From an uncultured Nonlabens sp. (lineage in GTDB: Bacteria > Bacteroidota > Bacteroidia > Flavobacteriales > Flavobacteriaceae), in contig CANLKV010000001.1 in NCBI GenBank assembly GCA_947491755.1, positions 62,001-126,000 of the forward strand: DNA of 64,000 bases, read 5' to 3'. Each line of letters begins with the position of its first letter. The stretch's first letter is position 1. Position numbers and translations under genes: made by a program. The notes beneath the pieces are model-generated. The model did not search any database. It was not told the origin of the DNA and was given only the letters and a program-made list of their open reading frames with translations. Of the stretch, positions 45,381 to 55,632 are shown in pieces.

Positions 45381-46178
45381 ATGGCAAATACTATTGAGGT
45401 CAAGGACTTACTTGACGCAGGTGTACATTTTGGTCACCTAACCCGCAAATGGGATCCTAACATGGCACCATATATCTATATGGAACGCAATGGAATCCAC
45501 ATTATCAACCTTTACAAAACAGCTGCCAAGCTGGATGAAGCCAATCAAGCACTACGTAAGATTGCTGCCTCTGGACGTAAAATCCTTTTTGTAGCTACAA
45601 AGAAGCAAGCTAAAGACATCGTTGCAGAACATGCAAAAGATGCTGGTATGCCTTACATCACTGAAAGATGGCCAGGTGGTATGCTTACTAACTTTGTAAC
45701 TATCCGTAAAGCGGTTAAGAAAATGGCAATGGTGGACCGTATGAAAAAAGATGGTCGCTATGAAACACTTTCTAAGAAAGAGCGTCTACAAGTAGACCGT
45801 ATGCGCGCAAAACTAGAGAAGAACCTAGGTTCTATCGCAGACATGACACGCATGCCTGCAGCTCTATTTATTGTAGACACCGTACGCGAGCACATCGCAG
45901 TTGCTGAAGCTCTTAATTTAGGGATACCAATTTTTGCGATGGTAGATACTAACGCAAATCCACGAGATATCGACTATGTAATCCCATCTAATGATGATGC
46001 ATCTCGTTCGATTGAAATCGTTATCAAATCTGTGACCGATGCTGTAAAAGCAGGTCTAGAAGATCGTAAAAACGAGAAAGGCGACGAGCAACCTAAGAAA
46101 GCTAAAAAAGCAGACAAGGGTGACGATAAGCCGAAGAAAGCTGCAAAGAAAGCAGACACATCTGAAGAAGAAGAATAA
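45381..46178 (+). CDS. rpsB: 30S ribosomal protein S2
   Basis: A 265-aa uS2. Motifs are LLDAGVHFGHLTRKWDPNM, ITERWPGGMLTNF and IFAMVDTNANPRDIDYVIPS. The C-terminal 35 residues are a Lys/Glu-rich tail, as in related genera. It is followed 30 bp later by tsf, the usual order. Confidence 0.98.
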   Translation: MANTIEVKDLLDAGVHFGHLTRKWDPNMAPYIYMERNGIHIINLYKTAAKLDEANQALRKIAASGRKILFVATKKQAKDIVAEHAKDAGMPYITERWPGGMLTNFVTIRKAVKKMAMVDRMKKDGRYETLSKKERLQVDRMRAKLEKNLGSIADMTRMPAALFIVDTVREHIAVAEALNLGIPIFAMVDTNANPRDIDYVIPSNDDASRSIEIVIKSVTDAVKAGLEDRKNEKGDEQPKKAKKADKGDDKPKKAAKKADTSEEEE

Positions 46179-46208
46179 TTTAGGAATTCAAACTTAAAAA
46201 CGTACAAA

Positions 46209-47171
46209 ATGGCTAAAATAACCGCCGCTGAAGTAGGTAAACTTAGAAACACCACCGGTGCTGGTATGATGGACTGTAAAAAGGCCCTTGTAGAAGCAGA
46301 AGGTGATTTTGATAAAGCAATTGAAATCCTAAGAAAAAAAGGACAGAAAGTTGCTGCAAAAAGAGCAGATCGCGACTCGTCTGAAGGGGTTGTTGTATCA
46401 AAAATAAACGATGACAACACTAGAGGGATTCTTATATCTCTTAACTGTGAGACAGATTTTGTTGCAAAAAATGATTCTTACGTAGAATTAGCAAACAAAG
46501 TAGCAGATATCGCTCTAAGCAAAAACAGCAAAGAAGAAGTACTTGCAGCAGACTTTGACGGTATGACTGTTGAAGAAAAGCTGGTAGAACAAACAGGAGT
46601 TATCGGTGAGAAACTAGAAATAGGAGGCTTTGAAGTATTTGAAGCACCATTTGTAGGAGCTTATGTTCATGGTGGAAAAATCGGTGCATTAACCGGTCTT
46701 TCTACAGACAGCGATAACAAAGAAGAAGTTGCAAAATCTGTAAGCATGCAAGTAGCCTCTATGGGAGCTACTACCCTTTCTTATAAAGACTTTGATGCAG
46801 AGTTTGTTAAGTCAGAGACTGAAGCTCGTATCGCTGCGATTGAAAAAGACAATATTGAATTAGGAAGATTAGGTAAGCCACTTAAGAATATTCCTAAGTT
46901 CATCTCTAGATCTCAAGTAACTGACGAGGCTCTAGCTGAAGCAAAAGCAGAATTTGAAGCAGAGTTGAAAGAACAAGGAAAGCCAGAAGCTATCTGGGAT
47001 AAAATTATTCCTGGTAAATTAGAGCGCTTTATTTCTGACAACGTATCTCTAGATAAAGAACTAGCACTGCTGGATCAAAACTTTATCATGGATGATAAAT
47101 TAACCGTTGCAGAATATGTTTCTTCAAAAGGAGCAAATGTTGTAGGATTTAAGAGAGTTTCTCTAGCTTAA
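46209..47171 (+). CDS. tsf: Elongation factor Ts
   Basis: A 320-aa EF-Ts that exchanges GDP for GTP on EF-Tu. It has the N-terminal UBA-like region with the motif GAGMMDCKKALVEAEGD, then LNCETDFVAKND. The long second core domain fits Bacteroidota EF-Ts. It forms an operon with rpsB and ends at a strong terminator. Confidence 0.97.
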   Translation: MAKITAAEVGKLRNTTGAGMMDCKKALVEAEGDFDKAIEILRKKGQKVAAKRADRDSSEGVVVSKINDDNTRGILISLNCETDFVAKNDSYVELANKVADIALSKNSKEEVLAADFDGMTVEEKLVEQTGVIGEKLEIGGFEVFEAPFVGAYVHGGKIGALTGLSTDSDNKEEVAKSVSMQVASMGATTLSYKDFDAEFVKSETEARIAAIEKDNIELGRLGKPLKNIPKFISRSQVTDEALAEAKAEFEAELKEQGKPEAIWDKIIPGKLERFISDNVSLDKELALLDQNFIMDDKLTVAEYVSSKGANVVGFKRVSLA

Positions 47172-47194
47172 TATCATACAATAACAAATATTTA

Positions 47195-47226
47195 ATGCCT
47201 CTTTCATTATGGAAGAGGCATTTTTT
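47195..47226 (+). terminator. Terminator of rpsB-tsf
   Basis: AATGCCTCTT and AAGAGGCATT form a 10-bp stem with a 9-nt loop and a T6 run. Confidence 0.9.
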
Positions 47227-47327
47227 ATGCACTGGATTTAGAATTATGAACGTTCATAAAAAATCAATTGACAAAAACTTGATCATTAATTAACAAGATA
47301 GGGCGATAGCGCACTTATCTTTCTCTT

Positions 47328-48239
47328 ATGTTTTATCGCATTATTTTACTAGTGATTGTACTCACAAGTTGCCAACCTGATATCTCTAAAGAAAATACAG
47401 GCGCCGGCAACCCTGTGTTTGAGGTAGATCTCATTGCTACATTGCCAGATGATATTACAGAATCATCAGGGATTGTTACTATAAATAACAAGTTGTACAC
47501 CCATAACGATACTAGAGGAAACGCCCAGTTATACCAACTTACCAAGGATGGGCGTATGGAGAGCAAAACCACATTTGACTCCATCAATGTACGTGACTGG
47601 GAAGATATCACAGTAGATCAAACACATGTTTACATTGCAGATATAGGGAACAATTTAGGAAACAAGACCGATCTCAAAATCTATAAACTCCCGATAGCTG
47701 AAATTGAAAATGCTACAGCCCAGTATGAAGTCATCGAGTTTTCATTTGCAGATCAAACGGATTTCTCAAACACCGTATTAAATCAAACGGCCTATGATGT
47801 AGAGGCCATCACGAGTTTAGACAATTATTTGTATCTATTTACTAAAGACTGGCTAGCCGGCAACACCCGCGTGTATCAATTGAGCAAACAACCGGGCGTC
47901 TATAACCTGGACCCCATAGCGACTATTGATATACAAGGGCTAGTCACAGGAGCCACCACCAGCCCAGAAGGTGATATTATAATAAGCGGTTATAACAGTA
48001 CATTATTACCATTTGTAGCACGCATTCAGTTTGCATCTGACCGGACTCCATCGTTAACTGATAAAAAAAATCTCATTAATTACTTAGGCAATCCATCACA
48101 AATAGAGGGCATCACTTATTTTGGGATGATCGATAACCAGCCTACTTATTACCTTACCAGTGAGCAATACTCCACCTCACTTTTTGGCAATCCCATCACC
48201 CTAGAGGCTCACCTTTATCAAATACGATGGAATGAATAG
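47328..48239 (+). CDS. Lipoprotein of unknown function, tandem paralogue 1
   Basis: A 303-aa lipoprotein (signal MFYRIILLVIVLTSC, cysteine at residue 15). It shares with the next gene the motifs ITESSGIV, THND, WEDI, IADIGNNLGNKTDLKIYKL and DVEAIT. The repeated short strands suggest a beta-propeller. The two genes arose by tandem duplication and lie between tsf and pyrH, a normally compact region. Function unknown. Confidence 0.75.
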   Translation: MFYRIILLVIVLTSCQPDISKENTGAGNPVFEVDLIATLPDDITESSGIVTINNKLYTHNDTRGNAQLYQLTKDGRMESKTTFDSINVRDWEDITVDQTHVYIADIGNNLGNKTDLKIYKLPIAEIENATAQYEVIEFSFADQTDFSNTVLNQTAYDVEAITSLDNYLYLFTKDWLAGNTRVYQLSKQPGVYNLDPIATIDIQGLVTGATTSPEGDIIISGYNSTLLPFVARIQFASDRTPSLTDKKNLINYLGNPSQIEGITYFGMIDNQPTYYLTSEQYSTSLFGNPITLEAHLYQIRWNE

Positions 48240-48259
48240 TACCAGGGTTAAAGAAAGTT

Positions 48260-48275
48260 CGCTTCCGCGAAAGCG
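48260..48275 (+). repeat. 16-bp iterated palindrome, C-variant
   Basis: CGCTTCCGCGAAAGCG, preceded by GTT. It lies between the two tandem lipoprotein genes. The same single change occurs at 55512 and 62920. Confidence 0.8.
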
Positions 48276-48333
48276 AGATTCTACCCTACTTTATAATAAA
48301 ATTATAGATAAGAAACACCTTTGACATCATTGC

Positions 48334-49260
48334 ATGAAAACAGAATTACAAATCATCAGTATATGTATAATAGCGCTGCTAGCGGCGTGTAAAAGCTCAA
48401 GGAATACCGCCAGCAGATTACCGGAGAAACCAGTGCTGTTATCTTTTGAGGTTGTGAGAGATCTGAACCTAGATATCACAGAAACGTCTGGTCTTGTGTC
48501 CTACAACAACTACTTACTCACACACAACGACAGCGGCGATGGGCCAGATATTTTTGTAATGGACACTCTAGGTGTGATTAAAACCAAAAAAACATTTACG
48601 CATTTGACAAATGTTGATTGGGAGGACATCGACGCAAGTAAAACTGAATTGTTTATCGCAGATACTGGTAATAATTATGGCAATCGCAATGATTTAAAAA
48701 TATACAAGATGCCATGGTCTACTTTTGAGCAGCAAGCAGGCGCTGTTGATTCGATGACCGTGATTTATAAAAATCAAGAATCATTTGAAATCCTACCACA
48801 GCAACACCCTTATGATGCTGAAGCCATAACCTATTATAACGACCAATTGCTCCTATTCAGTAAAAATTGGGTCGATTTTACTACAGAGATCTATCAAGTA
48901 GCGTGGCAAAATCAAAACGGCCCTCAAGAATACACTCAAAGCCTGAAGGTAAACGGATTAATTACAGGAGCCACAAATAACGGGAAAGATCGCGTCGTTT
49001 TATGCGGGTATAACAGCGCACTGCAACCTTTTATAATTGTATTGCGACAAGATGATCAAAAAAGATTTTACATTAGCCATCGCATACGTCTGCCATTAGA
49101 AGATGGCGCACAGGTAGAAGCTATCACACACTTTAAAAACAGTAACGGTCAAGAAATCTACTATCTTACCAGCGAGGCAGTAAATATAAAATTAGGCGAT
49201 GTAGAAGCACACAGTCCTGGGCAACTTTATAAAATGAGCCTAGATGCTGCAGAGAAATAG
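48334..49260 (+). CDS. Lipoprotein of unknown function, tandem paralogue 2
   Basis: A 308-aa lipoprotein (signal ending LLAAC, cysteine at residue 19), a paralogue of the previous gene with ITETSGLV, THND, WEDI, IADTGNNYGNRNDLKIYKM and DAEAIT. It is less similar between motifs, so the duplication is old. Probable outer-membrane-anchored propeller, ligand unknown. Confidence 0.75.
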   Translation: MKTELQIISICIIALLAACKSSRNTASRLPEKPVLLSFEVVRDLNLDITETSGLVSYNNYLLTHNDSGDGPDIFVMDTLGVIKTKKTFTHLTNVDWEDIDASKTELFIADTGNNYGNRNDLKIYKMPWSTFEQQAGAVDSMTVIYKNQESFEILPQQHPYDAEAITYYNDQLLLFSKNWVDFTTEIYQVAWQNQNGPQEYTQSLKVNGLITGATNNGKDRVVLCGYNSALQPFIIVLRQDDQKRFYISHRIRLPLEDGAQVEAITHFKNSNGQEIYYLTSEAVNIKLGDVEAHSPGQLYKMSLDAAEK

Positions 49261-49341
49261 GGCCATCAAGTAGAATAGGCCCTTTAAAAACCAGTCGGTT
49301 TATTCTAGTATGCGAGCACTTTATTTTACTGGGAGTTAAAT

Positions 49342-49349
49342 TATATTTG
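49342..49349 (+). promoter_or_regulatory. Candidate -7 box of pyrH-frr
   Basis: TATATTTG fits TAnnTTTG and ends 20 bp before the pyrH ATG. No TTG stands at the expected -33 distance. Confidence 0.5.
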
Positions 49350-49369
49350 CACCACACACATCAATTACT

Positions 49370-50077
49370 ATGAAATATAACCGCATTTTACTCAAACTTT
49401 CTGGAGAAGCCTTAATGGGAGATCGTCAATACGGGATCGATCCAGTACGGCTTGCAGACTATGCAAAAGAGATAAAAGAGGTGGTAGATCAAGGTGTGCA
49501 AGTAGCTATCGTGATAGGTGGCGGAAACATTTTTAGAGGGGTTGCTGGAGCAAGTAATGGTATGGATCGCGTGCAAGGAGACCACATGGGTATGCTTGCA
49601 ACGGTTATAAATGGACTCGCTTTACAAAGTGCATGCGAGGACGCTGGTCTGCCTACACGACTGCAAACCGCTATTCAAATTAACGAGGTAGCAGAACCAT
49701 TTATAAGACGTAGAGCCATGCGCCATCTGGAAAAAGGCCGTGTGGTCATTTTTGGCGGTGGTACCGGTAATCCTTACTTTACTACAGATAGTGCAGCTGT
49801 ATTAAGAGCTATAGAGATAGAGGCAGATGTTATTTTGAAAGGGACCCGTGTTGATGGTATTTACACCGCAGACCCTGAAAAGGATAAAACCGCAACAAAG
49901 TTTGATTACATATCATTTGATGATGTACTCAATAAAGGACTTAAAGTAATGGATACCACAGCTTTCACCTTAAGTCAAGAAAATGAGTTGCCTATTATCG
50001 TTTTTGATATGAACACTCCTGGTAATTTAATTAAATTGATTAAAGGAGAAGCTATTGGAACCAAAGTGCAAATGTAA
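49370..50077 (+). CDS. pyrH: UMP kinase
   Basis: A 235-aa amino-acid-kinase-family UMP kinase: [45 protein letters not shown] and [12 protein letters not shown]. It makes UDP for pyrimidine supply. It is followed by frr after 39 bp, the common arrangement. Confidence 0.97.
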   Translation: MKYNRILLKLSGEALMGDRQYGIDPVRLADYAKEIKEVVDQGVQVAIVIGGGNIFRGVAGASNGMDRVQGDHMGMLATVINGLALQSACEDAGLPTRLQTAIQINEVAEPFIRRRAMRHLEKGRVVIFGGGTGNPYFTTDSAAVLRAIEIEADVILKGTRVDGIYTADPEKDKTATKFDYISFDDVLNKGLKVMDTTAFTLSQENELPIIVFDMNTPGNLIKLIKGEAIGTKVQM

Positions 50078-50116
50078 TACGGCAAGCAGTTGCCTTTTTG
50101 ATATAAAACTAAACTC

Positions 50117-50671
50117 ATGAATGAAGAAGTAGATTTTGTCCTGGATAGTGCTAAAGAAGACATGGATAACGCCATCAAACACCTTCAAAAAAGCTTATTA
50201 AATATACGCGCGGGCAAAGCAAACCCTGCAATGCTAGGTGGTGTAATGGTAGATTACTATGGCAGCCAGACACCATTGAGTCGTGTAGCAAACGTCAATA
50301 CTCCAGATGCACGTACGATAAGCGTACAGCCTTGGGAAAAAGGCCTTATTCCAGAAATTGAAAAAGGCATTATGATCGCAAACTTAGGATTGAACCCTAT
50401 GAACAATGGCGAGAGTGTAATTATAAACGTACCGGTCCTTACGGAGGAGCGTCGTGCACAATTAGCAAAACAAGCAAAAGCAGAAGGAGAAGATACTAAA
50501 ATCGGTATACGCAATGACCGTAAAGTAGCGATGAACGAACTTAAAAAGCTTGAGATTTCAGAAGATCTACTTAAAAATGCAGAAGCTGACGTACAGGCTC
50601 TTACTGATAAGTATATTGCCAAAGTAGATGAAATGATTGCAGTCAAGGAAAAAGAAATTATGACTGTTTGA
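50117..50671 (+). CDS. frr: Ribosome recycling factor
   Basis: A 184-aa RRF that splits post-termination ribosomes with EF-G. Motifs are LLNIRAGKANPAMLGGVMVD, YGSQTPLSRVANV, ISVQPWEKGLIPEIEKGI, and LTEERRAQLAKQAK. It is the last gene of the pyrH-frr unit. Confidence 0.97.
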   Translation: MNEEVDFVLDSAKEDMDNAIKHLQKSLLNIRAGKANPAMLGGVMVDYYGSQTPLSRVANVNTPDARTISVQPWEKGLIPEIEKGIMIANLGLNPMNNGESVIINVPVLTEERRAQLAKQAKAEGEDTKIGIRNDRKVAMNELKKLEISEDLLKNAEADVQALTDKYIAKVDEMIAVKEKEIMTV

Positions 50672-50694
50672 TAAGGCATCGATTTACATATATT

Positions 50695-50721
50695 AAAACG
50701 CTGGCTCTTGCCAGCGTTTTT
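50695..50721 (+). terminator. Terminator of pyrH-frr
   Basis: AAAACGCTGGC and GCCAGCGTTTT form an 11-bp stem with loop TCTT. Confidence 0.9.
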
Positions 50722-50755
50722 GATTCAATGCTATAATATCTTCATTTATACATCG

Positions 50756-50782
50756 TTGATGTCTTGCGTTTCAGTAGCTTTG
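50756..50782 (+). promoter_or_regulatory. Candidate promoter of the second DUF5686 gene
   Basis: TTG at 50756-50758 and TAGCTTTG at 50775-50782, 16 bp apart, match the Bacteroidota promoter elements. Confidence 0.45.
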
Positions 50783-50803
50783 ACCTATTGTGCATAAACA
50801 CTT

Positions 50804-52990
50804 ATGAGATTCTCAATTGTTCTGGTTTTTTTATGGATTTCTGGCTTGTCTTTTGGACAACAAAAGCCCTTGAATCCTGCCGACAGTTCTTTGATCGGCC
50901 GAATCATAAAAAATGCGCATAGAAACAATCCCCAGCTGGCACTACCAGAGTTTCAGTACGAGAGCTATGAAAATCTTAAAATTACCGGCGATCCAGAGGC
51001 GATTACTGGCCCGGGCTACAAAAAAACAGAACTGCGTAAAACTTTAAAGCAAACTAAAGTGTTGTTTGCAGAAAAGACCTCTACCTATTTATTTAAAGAT
51101 AAATACGGTCTTAAGGAACAAATAACGGCAGCTTTCATGCCTGGTTTTGAACAGCCTGTTTTTCCTATTTACAACATTAATTTTCAATCTACCAGTGCCT
51201 ATCAATCGCCCTACATCATTTTTGACCGGTCATTTATTAACCCGTTGAGTAATAAAGGGCAATCTGTTTATCATTACAGCATTGTAAAGGACTCCATTAT
51301 AGATCGCCGGGCCGTTGTTCAAATAAACTTTAAACCTGTACGACCTACAAACACAGGCATGCAGGGCAGCTTGTTTATTGACAAAGAAACGCTTGCCATT
51401 GCTCGTTCTGTTTACACCCTAACGGGAGAGCTTAACGTACAGGCGGTTCACAATTTTGAGTTTAAGGATGACCAGAACCTCTGGTTCAATACAGAGCGTT
51501 TTTTATCGATAAAAAAAGAAAAAGACAAAAAAGAGTTTGAGTTATTTGGAGCACGACTTGAGGTAGGTCTTGAAAAAAAAGAACGGGCAAAGAAAGCAAA
51601 CGAAGACCTCTATGTTTTTCTCAAAGCTATAAATTTCAATTTTTCTGATTCTTTACTAAAGGATTATGGCCAGCGTGGTCTCATTACAGAGTTGTTAGAC
51701 ACGGCGATCCATACCACCCAGGGGTACTGGATGCCCTATCGCAATCAAGCCAAAACTACAAATGATGAGTTTGCGTCTTATCGCAATCTTGACAGCGTGG
51801 TAGTAGCAACCCGGGTGACAAAAAAATTAGAAACACTAGACAAGTTTAAGGTGGGTTATTATCCTGTGGGATTTTTTGATGTAGATTTAAAATACCTTGT
51901 AAAATACAACGATTTTGAAGCTTTCCGTCTAGGGATAGGCGGCACTACAAATGAGAAATTATTTGAGAACATGCGTATAGGCGGTTATATCGCTTACGGC
52001 ACAAAGGATGATAATCTCAAATACAACATCAATGCTGGTTACCGTTTGAGCAAGCAACGCAATACCTGGCTCAACATTTACCATACAGATGATATTACAG
52101 AGTTCTCTGCAGAGTCTTTTTTAACAGATGCTCGTGTGTACTCCTTATTTGAGCCGCGCTTGATTAATATTCCTACCTTTTACTTGTATAGGGATTACGG
52201 TATTTCTTTACAGCAGCGCTTATTTCCCTCAGTGATTAGTGAGATTGCGCTTTCGCGAAAGCGAATTAATCAAACCACTGCCTACCAGTTTCAGCCAGGG
52301 GAAATTCCTAGAGATCGTTACACGCTTGCCGAAGTAAAAATAGGAGCTCGCTGGAGTCCCTATAGCGCGTTTATGCGCACACCAGGAGGTTATGAAGAAA
52401 GTGTCAAGGGATTTCCCGTTTTGAGCGCACAACTAACTAAAGGATTTGAAGATGCAGTAGGCGCAGATTTCAATTACGTAAAAGTATCGGCAAAGGCTAC
52501 CTACACAAAGTTGCATGCTAACAAATCGCGCACAGAGCTTACGGTAGAGGGACATTATGCTAGTGGCGAGGTGCCGTTAACCCATTTATTCCATGCTTAC
52601 CCTAATGCGCCTAACAAAGATGCGCTGTTCCAGCGATTTTCTGTAGCGGGCCGACGCAGTTTTGAGACCATGTACTTCAATGAATTTTTTTCTGATAAAT
52701 TAGGAATTGTACAATTAAAACATGAGTTCCCAGCCTTTAAGATCGCTTCCTATCTGCAACCAGAACTCGTACTCATTTCACGCTACGCTATTGGCCAGCT
52801 GGATGATCAACAGCAGCATCTCAACATTGCCTTTGATACGCTAGAAAAAGGGTACCTGGAGAGTGGTTTTGAGCTCAATCAATTGCTATTCGGCTTTGGG
52901 ATTAGTACAGCCTATCGCTATGGTGCCTATCACTTGCCACGTTTTGAGGACAATTTATCCCTCAAATTTACTTTTTATCTGGAGCTATAG
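50804..52990 (+). CDS. DUF5686 family outer-membrane protein
   Basis: A 728-aa protein with a signal peptide (ending GLSFGQ). It starts with IGRIIKNAHRNNPQLALPEF and has GSLFIDKETLAIARSVYTL, matching the DUF5686 region of the 33877-36372 protein but without a regulatory domain. The second half is rich in barrel-type strands and ends with LSLKFTFYLEL. A palindrome copy is read as LSRKR near residue 485. Function unknown. Confidence 0.85.
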   Translation: MRFSIVLVFLWISGLSFGQQKPLNPADSSLIGRIIKNAHRNNPQLALPEFQYESYENLKITGDPEAITGPGYKKTELRKTLKQTKVLFAEKTSTYLFKDKYGLKEQITAAFMPGFEQPVFPIYNINFQSTSAYQSPYIIFDRSFINPLSNKGQSVYHYSIVKDSIIDRRAVVQINFKPVRPTNTGMQGSLFIDKETLAIARSVYTLTGELNVQAVHNFEFKDDQNLWFNTERFLSIKKEKDKKEFELFGARLEVGLEKKERAKKANEDLYVFLKAINFNFSDSLLKDYGQRGLITELLDTAIHTTQGYWMPYRNQAKTTNDEFASYRNLDSVVVATRVTKKLETLDKFKVGYYPVGFFDVDLKYLVKYNDFEAFRLGIGGTTNEKLFENMRIGGYIAYGTKDDNLKYNINAGYRLSKQRNTWLNIYHTDDITEFSAESFLTDARVYSLFEPRLINIPTFYLYRDYGISLQQRLFPSVISEIALSRKRINQTTAYQFQPGEIPRDRYTLAEVKIGARWSPYSAFMRTPGGYEESVKGFPVLSAQLTKGFEDAVGADFNYVKVSAKATYTKLHANKSRTELTVEGHYASGEVPLTHLFHAYPNAPNKDALFQRFSVAGRRSFETMYFNEFFSDKLGIVQLKHEFPAFKIASYLQPELVLISRYAIGQLDDQQQHLNIAFDTLEKGYLESGFELNQLLFGFGISTAYRYGAYHLPRFEDNLSLKFTFYLEL
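52248..52263. repeat. 16-bp iterated palindrome, perfect copy
   Basis: CGCTTTCGCGAAAGCG lies in the DUF5686 gene and is read in the third frame as ALSRKR. Confidence 0.85.
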
Positions 52991-53073
52991 ACCGCAACAC
53001 GCATTCTTAAATAATTCAAACGGTAGAGTCAATAATTGATTAAGCAGTACATTTGTAGCTAGGTTTTGTTTTT

Positions 53074-55452
53074 ATGGGGAAGCTACTCAGCTTTAGTTTT
53101 TGGAATACCGTAGCGCGTCTTATCCTGCGCAATAGAATAGCCATCCTGGTGCTTTTAATTGCCACCACGATAGGTTTTTCTACTCAGTGGAAAAACTTGC
53201 GCTTTACGCATACTGAGGCTAACTTACTCCCAGATGATCACCCGGTAAATGTAGAATACAACAGGTTTCTGGACCAGTTCGGTGAGGAGGGCAACTTGAT
53301 CATTTTGGGTATTGAAAACAGCCACTTAGATACCTATCAAAAATTTAATGCGTGGAATGCGCTTTCTGATACCTTAGAGACCTACGGCGAAATAGACCTC
53401 ATACTGTCAACCTCTAATCTACCAGAGTTAATAAAGTCTCAGGACGGCAGCACTTTTGAGATGAAGCCGCTGGTGACAAAACCATTGCAATCACAAGAAG
53501 AGCTCTACGACGTAAAAAACAAACTTTATAAAGACTTACCGTTTTATAAAAACCTGATCTACTCAGAAAAAGATAGCGTATTAAGAACTGCCATCTATTT
53601 AAAAAAGGAAATTGTAAATACGCAGGAACGCAAGGAGTTTGTTCTGGATGATCTGGTCCCGTTGCTCGAGCAACAAGAGCTGGATATAAAGGTATCTGGG
53701 ATGCCTTATATACGCACTCTTAATGCAAAAAATATAGTTGATGAGATAGGAGTCTTTCTACTGGCAGCCTTATTGATCACATCTGGTATTTTCTTTTTCT
53801 TTTTTAGATCATGGCGTGCCACCTTTATATCGATCATTACTGTGGTTGTAGGGGTAATGTGGGCCTTTGGCATCTTGGGACTTTTGCAATATGAAATCAC
53901 GGTACTCACGGCATTGATACCACCACTAATAATCGTTATAGGGATACCCAACTGCATATTTTTAATAAATAAATATCAGCAGGAGATAAAAAAACATGGA
54001 AACCAGGCAAAATCCCTACAACGCGTCATTACCAAGGTAGGGAATGCAACCTTAATGACAAACCTTACTACCGCAAGCGGTTTTGCCACTTTTATATTTA
54101 CAGAGAGTACGCTGCTTAAAGAGTTTGGTATCGTAGCTTCCATTTGCATTGTTTCCATTTTCTTGATCAGTTTGATGATCATACCCATCATCTATAGTTA
54201 TTTACCGTTACCCAAAGAAAGACATCTTGAGCATCTAGGAAAACAATGGATAGGTGCATTTGTTGACTGGATGGAAAATATGGTGCGCCATCATAGAATC
54301 TCAATATATATCTCTAGTGTCGTGGTATTGATTGCCAGTTTTATAGGCATGTATCAAATACGTATTTCTGGCAGTCTAATAGAAGATATGCCTAAAGGAG
54401 CGCAGTTCTATAAGGATATCAAGTTTTTTGAAGAAAGCTTTGATGGGATCATGCCCGTTGAGATTTTAATAGATACACGCAAAAAAGAAGGCATTACCCA
54501 ATCAAAAACGCTCAAAAAACTAGAACGACTAGAAGAGCACATTATTGAAACACCAGAGTTATCCAGGCCACTTTCAATCGTGAGCCTTATTAAATACTCA
54601 AAACAGGCCTTTTATGGTGGTGACCCAGAGTTTTATGACCTTCCTACTAGTAATGAGCGCATGTTTATGGCGCCCTTGCTTCAAAATAGCGCTACAGATG
54701 TAAGTTTAATGTCCAGTTATGTAGACAGCACGGGACAGACCGCACGCATCACCACCTTTATGAAAGATATGGGGACAGATCGCATGGAGCGAGTAGAAGA
54801 AAATCTAATTGCCCAGGTAGGCAACATCTTCCCTGCAGACACCTATGATACTTTGATAACTGGTAAAGCCTTAGTATTTCAAAAAGGGACAAATTATCTC
54901 ATAAATAATTTGATCATATCGCTATCGCTAGCGATCGTGCTCATTGCGATTTTTATGGCATGGATGTTTCGCTCTTATAAAATGATCGTGGTATCGCTGG
55001 TACCTAACTTGCTACCCTTACTAATTACTGCGGGTCTCATGGGCTTTATAGGCGTACCTATTAAACCATCAACCATACTGGTATTTTCCATCGCCTTTGG
55101 AATTTCTGTAGACGATACCATCCATTTTCTGGCAAAATACCGTCAGGAACTTATTGCTAATAATTGGATGATTAAAAAGTCCGTTTATGGCGCATTGCGA
55201 GAAACAGGTGTAAGCATGTTTTATACCTCTATCGTTCTATTTTTTGGATTCAGCACCTTTACCATATCCAGTTTTGGCGGTACCGTGGCGCTGGGTGCAC
55301 TAGTTAGCGCAACCCTATTGTTTGCCATGCTGGCTAATCTTTTATTGCTCCCCAGCATGTTGCTATCGTTTGAACGCCACTTCAGCAATCAAAAAACCAT
55401 CAAAAAACCGGCCTTCCCTATCATTGCCAAGGAGGCTGATGAAGAAGAATAA
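53074..55452 (+). CDS. RND/MMPL-family membrane exporter
   Basis: A 792-aa protein with two repeats, each a large periplasmic loop plus about six membrane helices. The N terminus carries ANLLPDDHPVNVEYNRF; the second half carries FGISVDDTIHFLAKYR. MMPL proteins export lipids, hopanoids or pigments; the substrate here is not known. A TACATTTG box at 53048-53055 may be its -7 element. No partner adaptor gene is nearby. Confidence 0.88.
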   Translation: MGKLLSFSFWNTVARLILRNRIAILVLLIATTIGFSTQWKNLRFTHTEANLLPDDHPVNVEYNRFLDQFGEEGNLIILGIENSHLDTYQKFNAWNALSDTLETYGEIDLILSTSNLPELIKSQDGSTFEMKPLVTKPLQSQEELYDVKNKLYKDLPFYKNLIYSEKDSVLRTAIYLKKEIVNTQERKEFVLDDLVPLLEQQELDIKVSGMPYIRTLNAKNIVDEIGVFLLAALLITSGIFFFFFRSWRATFISIITVVVGVMWAFGILGLLQYEITVLTALIPPLIIVIGIPNCIFLINKYQQEIKKHGNQAKSLQRVITKVGNATLMTNLTTASGFATFIFTESTLLKEFGIVASICIVSIFLISLMIIPIIYSYLPLPKERHLEHLGKQWIGAFVDWMENMVRHHRISIYISSVVVLIASFIGMYQIRISGSLIEDMPKGAQFYKDIKFFEESFDGIMPVEILIDTRKKEGITQSKTLKKLERLEEHIIETPELSRPLSIVSLIKYSKQAFYGGDPEFYDLPTSNERMFMAPLLQNSATDVSLMSSYVDSTGQTARITTFMKDMGTDRMERVEENLIAQVGNIFPADTYDTLITGKALVFQKGTNYLINNLIISLSLAIVLIAIFMAWMFRSYKMIVVSLVPNLLPLLITAGLMGFIGVPIKPSTILVFSIAFGISVDDTIHFLAKYRQELIANNWMIKKSVYGALRETGVSMFYTSIVLFFGFSTFTISSFGGTVALGALVSATLLFAMLANLLLLPSMLLSFERHFSNQKTIKKPAFPIIAKEADEEE

Positions 55453-55511
55453 AACGGCTCAAATACAGCATATTTATCTTGCCAGCTGTAATAGAGGGAT
55501 GAATATAAGTT

Positions 55512-55527
55512 CGCTTCCGCGAAAGCG
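55512..55527 (+). repeat. 16-bp iterated palindrome, C-variant
   Basis: CGCTTCCGCGAAAGCG, preceded by GTT, in the gap between the exporter and asnS. Confidence 0.8.
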
Positions 55528-55603
55528 TAACAACCACCAAAGACCTCTTCTCGATCCATCATGATTTTATGCCGGGAGATCCTCAAAATGGTTTCATAAA
55601 ATT

Positions 55604-55611
55604 TATATTTG
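55604..55611 (+). promoter_or_regulatory. Candidate -7 box of asnS
   Basis: TATATTTG fits TAnnTTTG and ends 21 bp before ATG 55633. It overlaps any start at 55609, which supports ATG 55633. Confidence 0.5.
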
Positions 55612-55632
55612 TCGCCACGGAAAAAAAGACTC

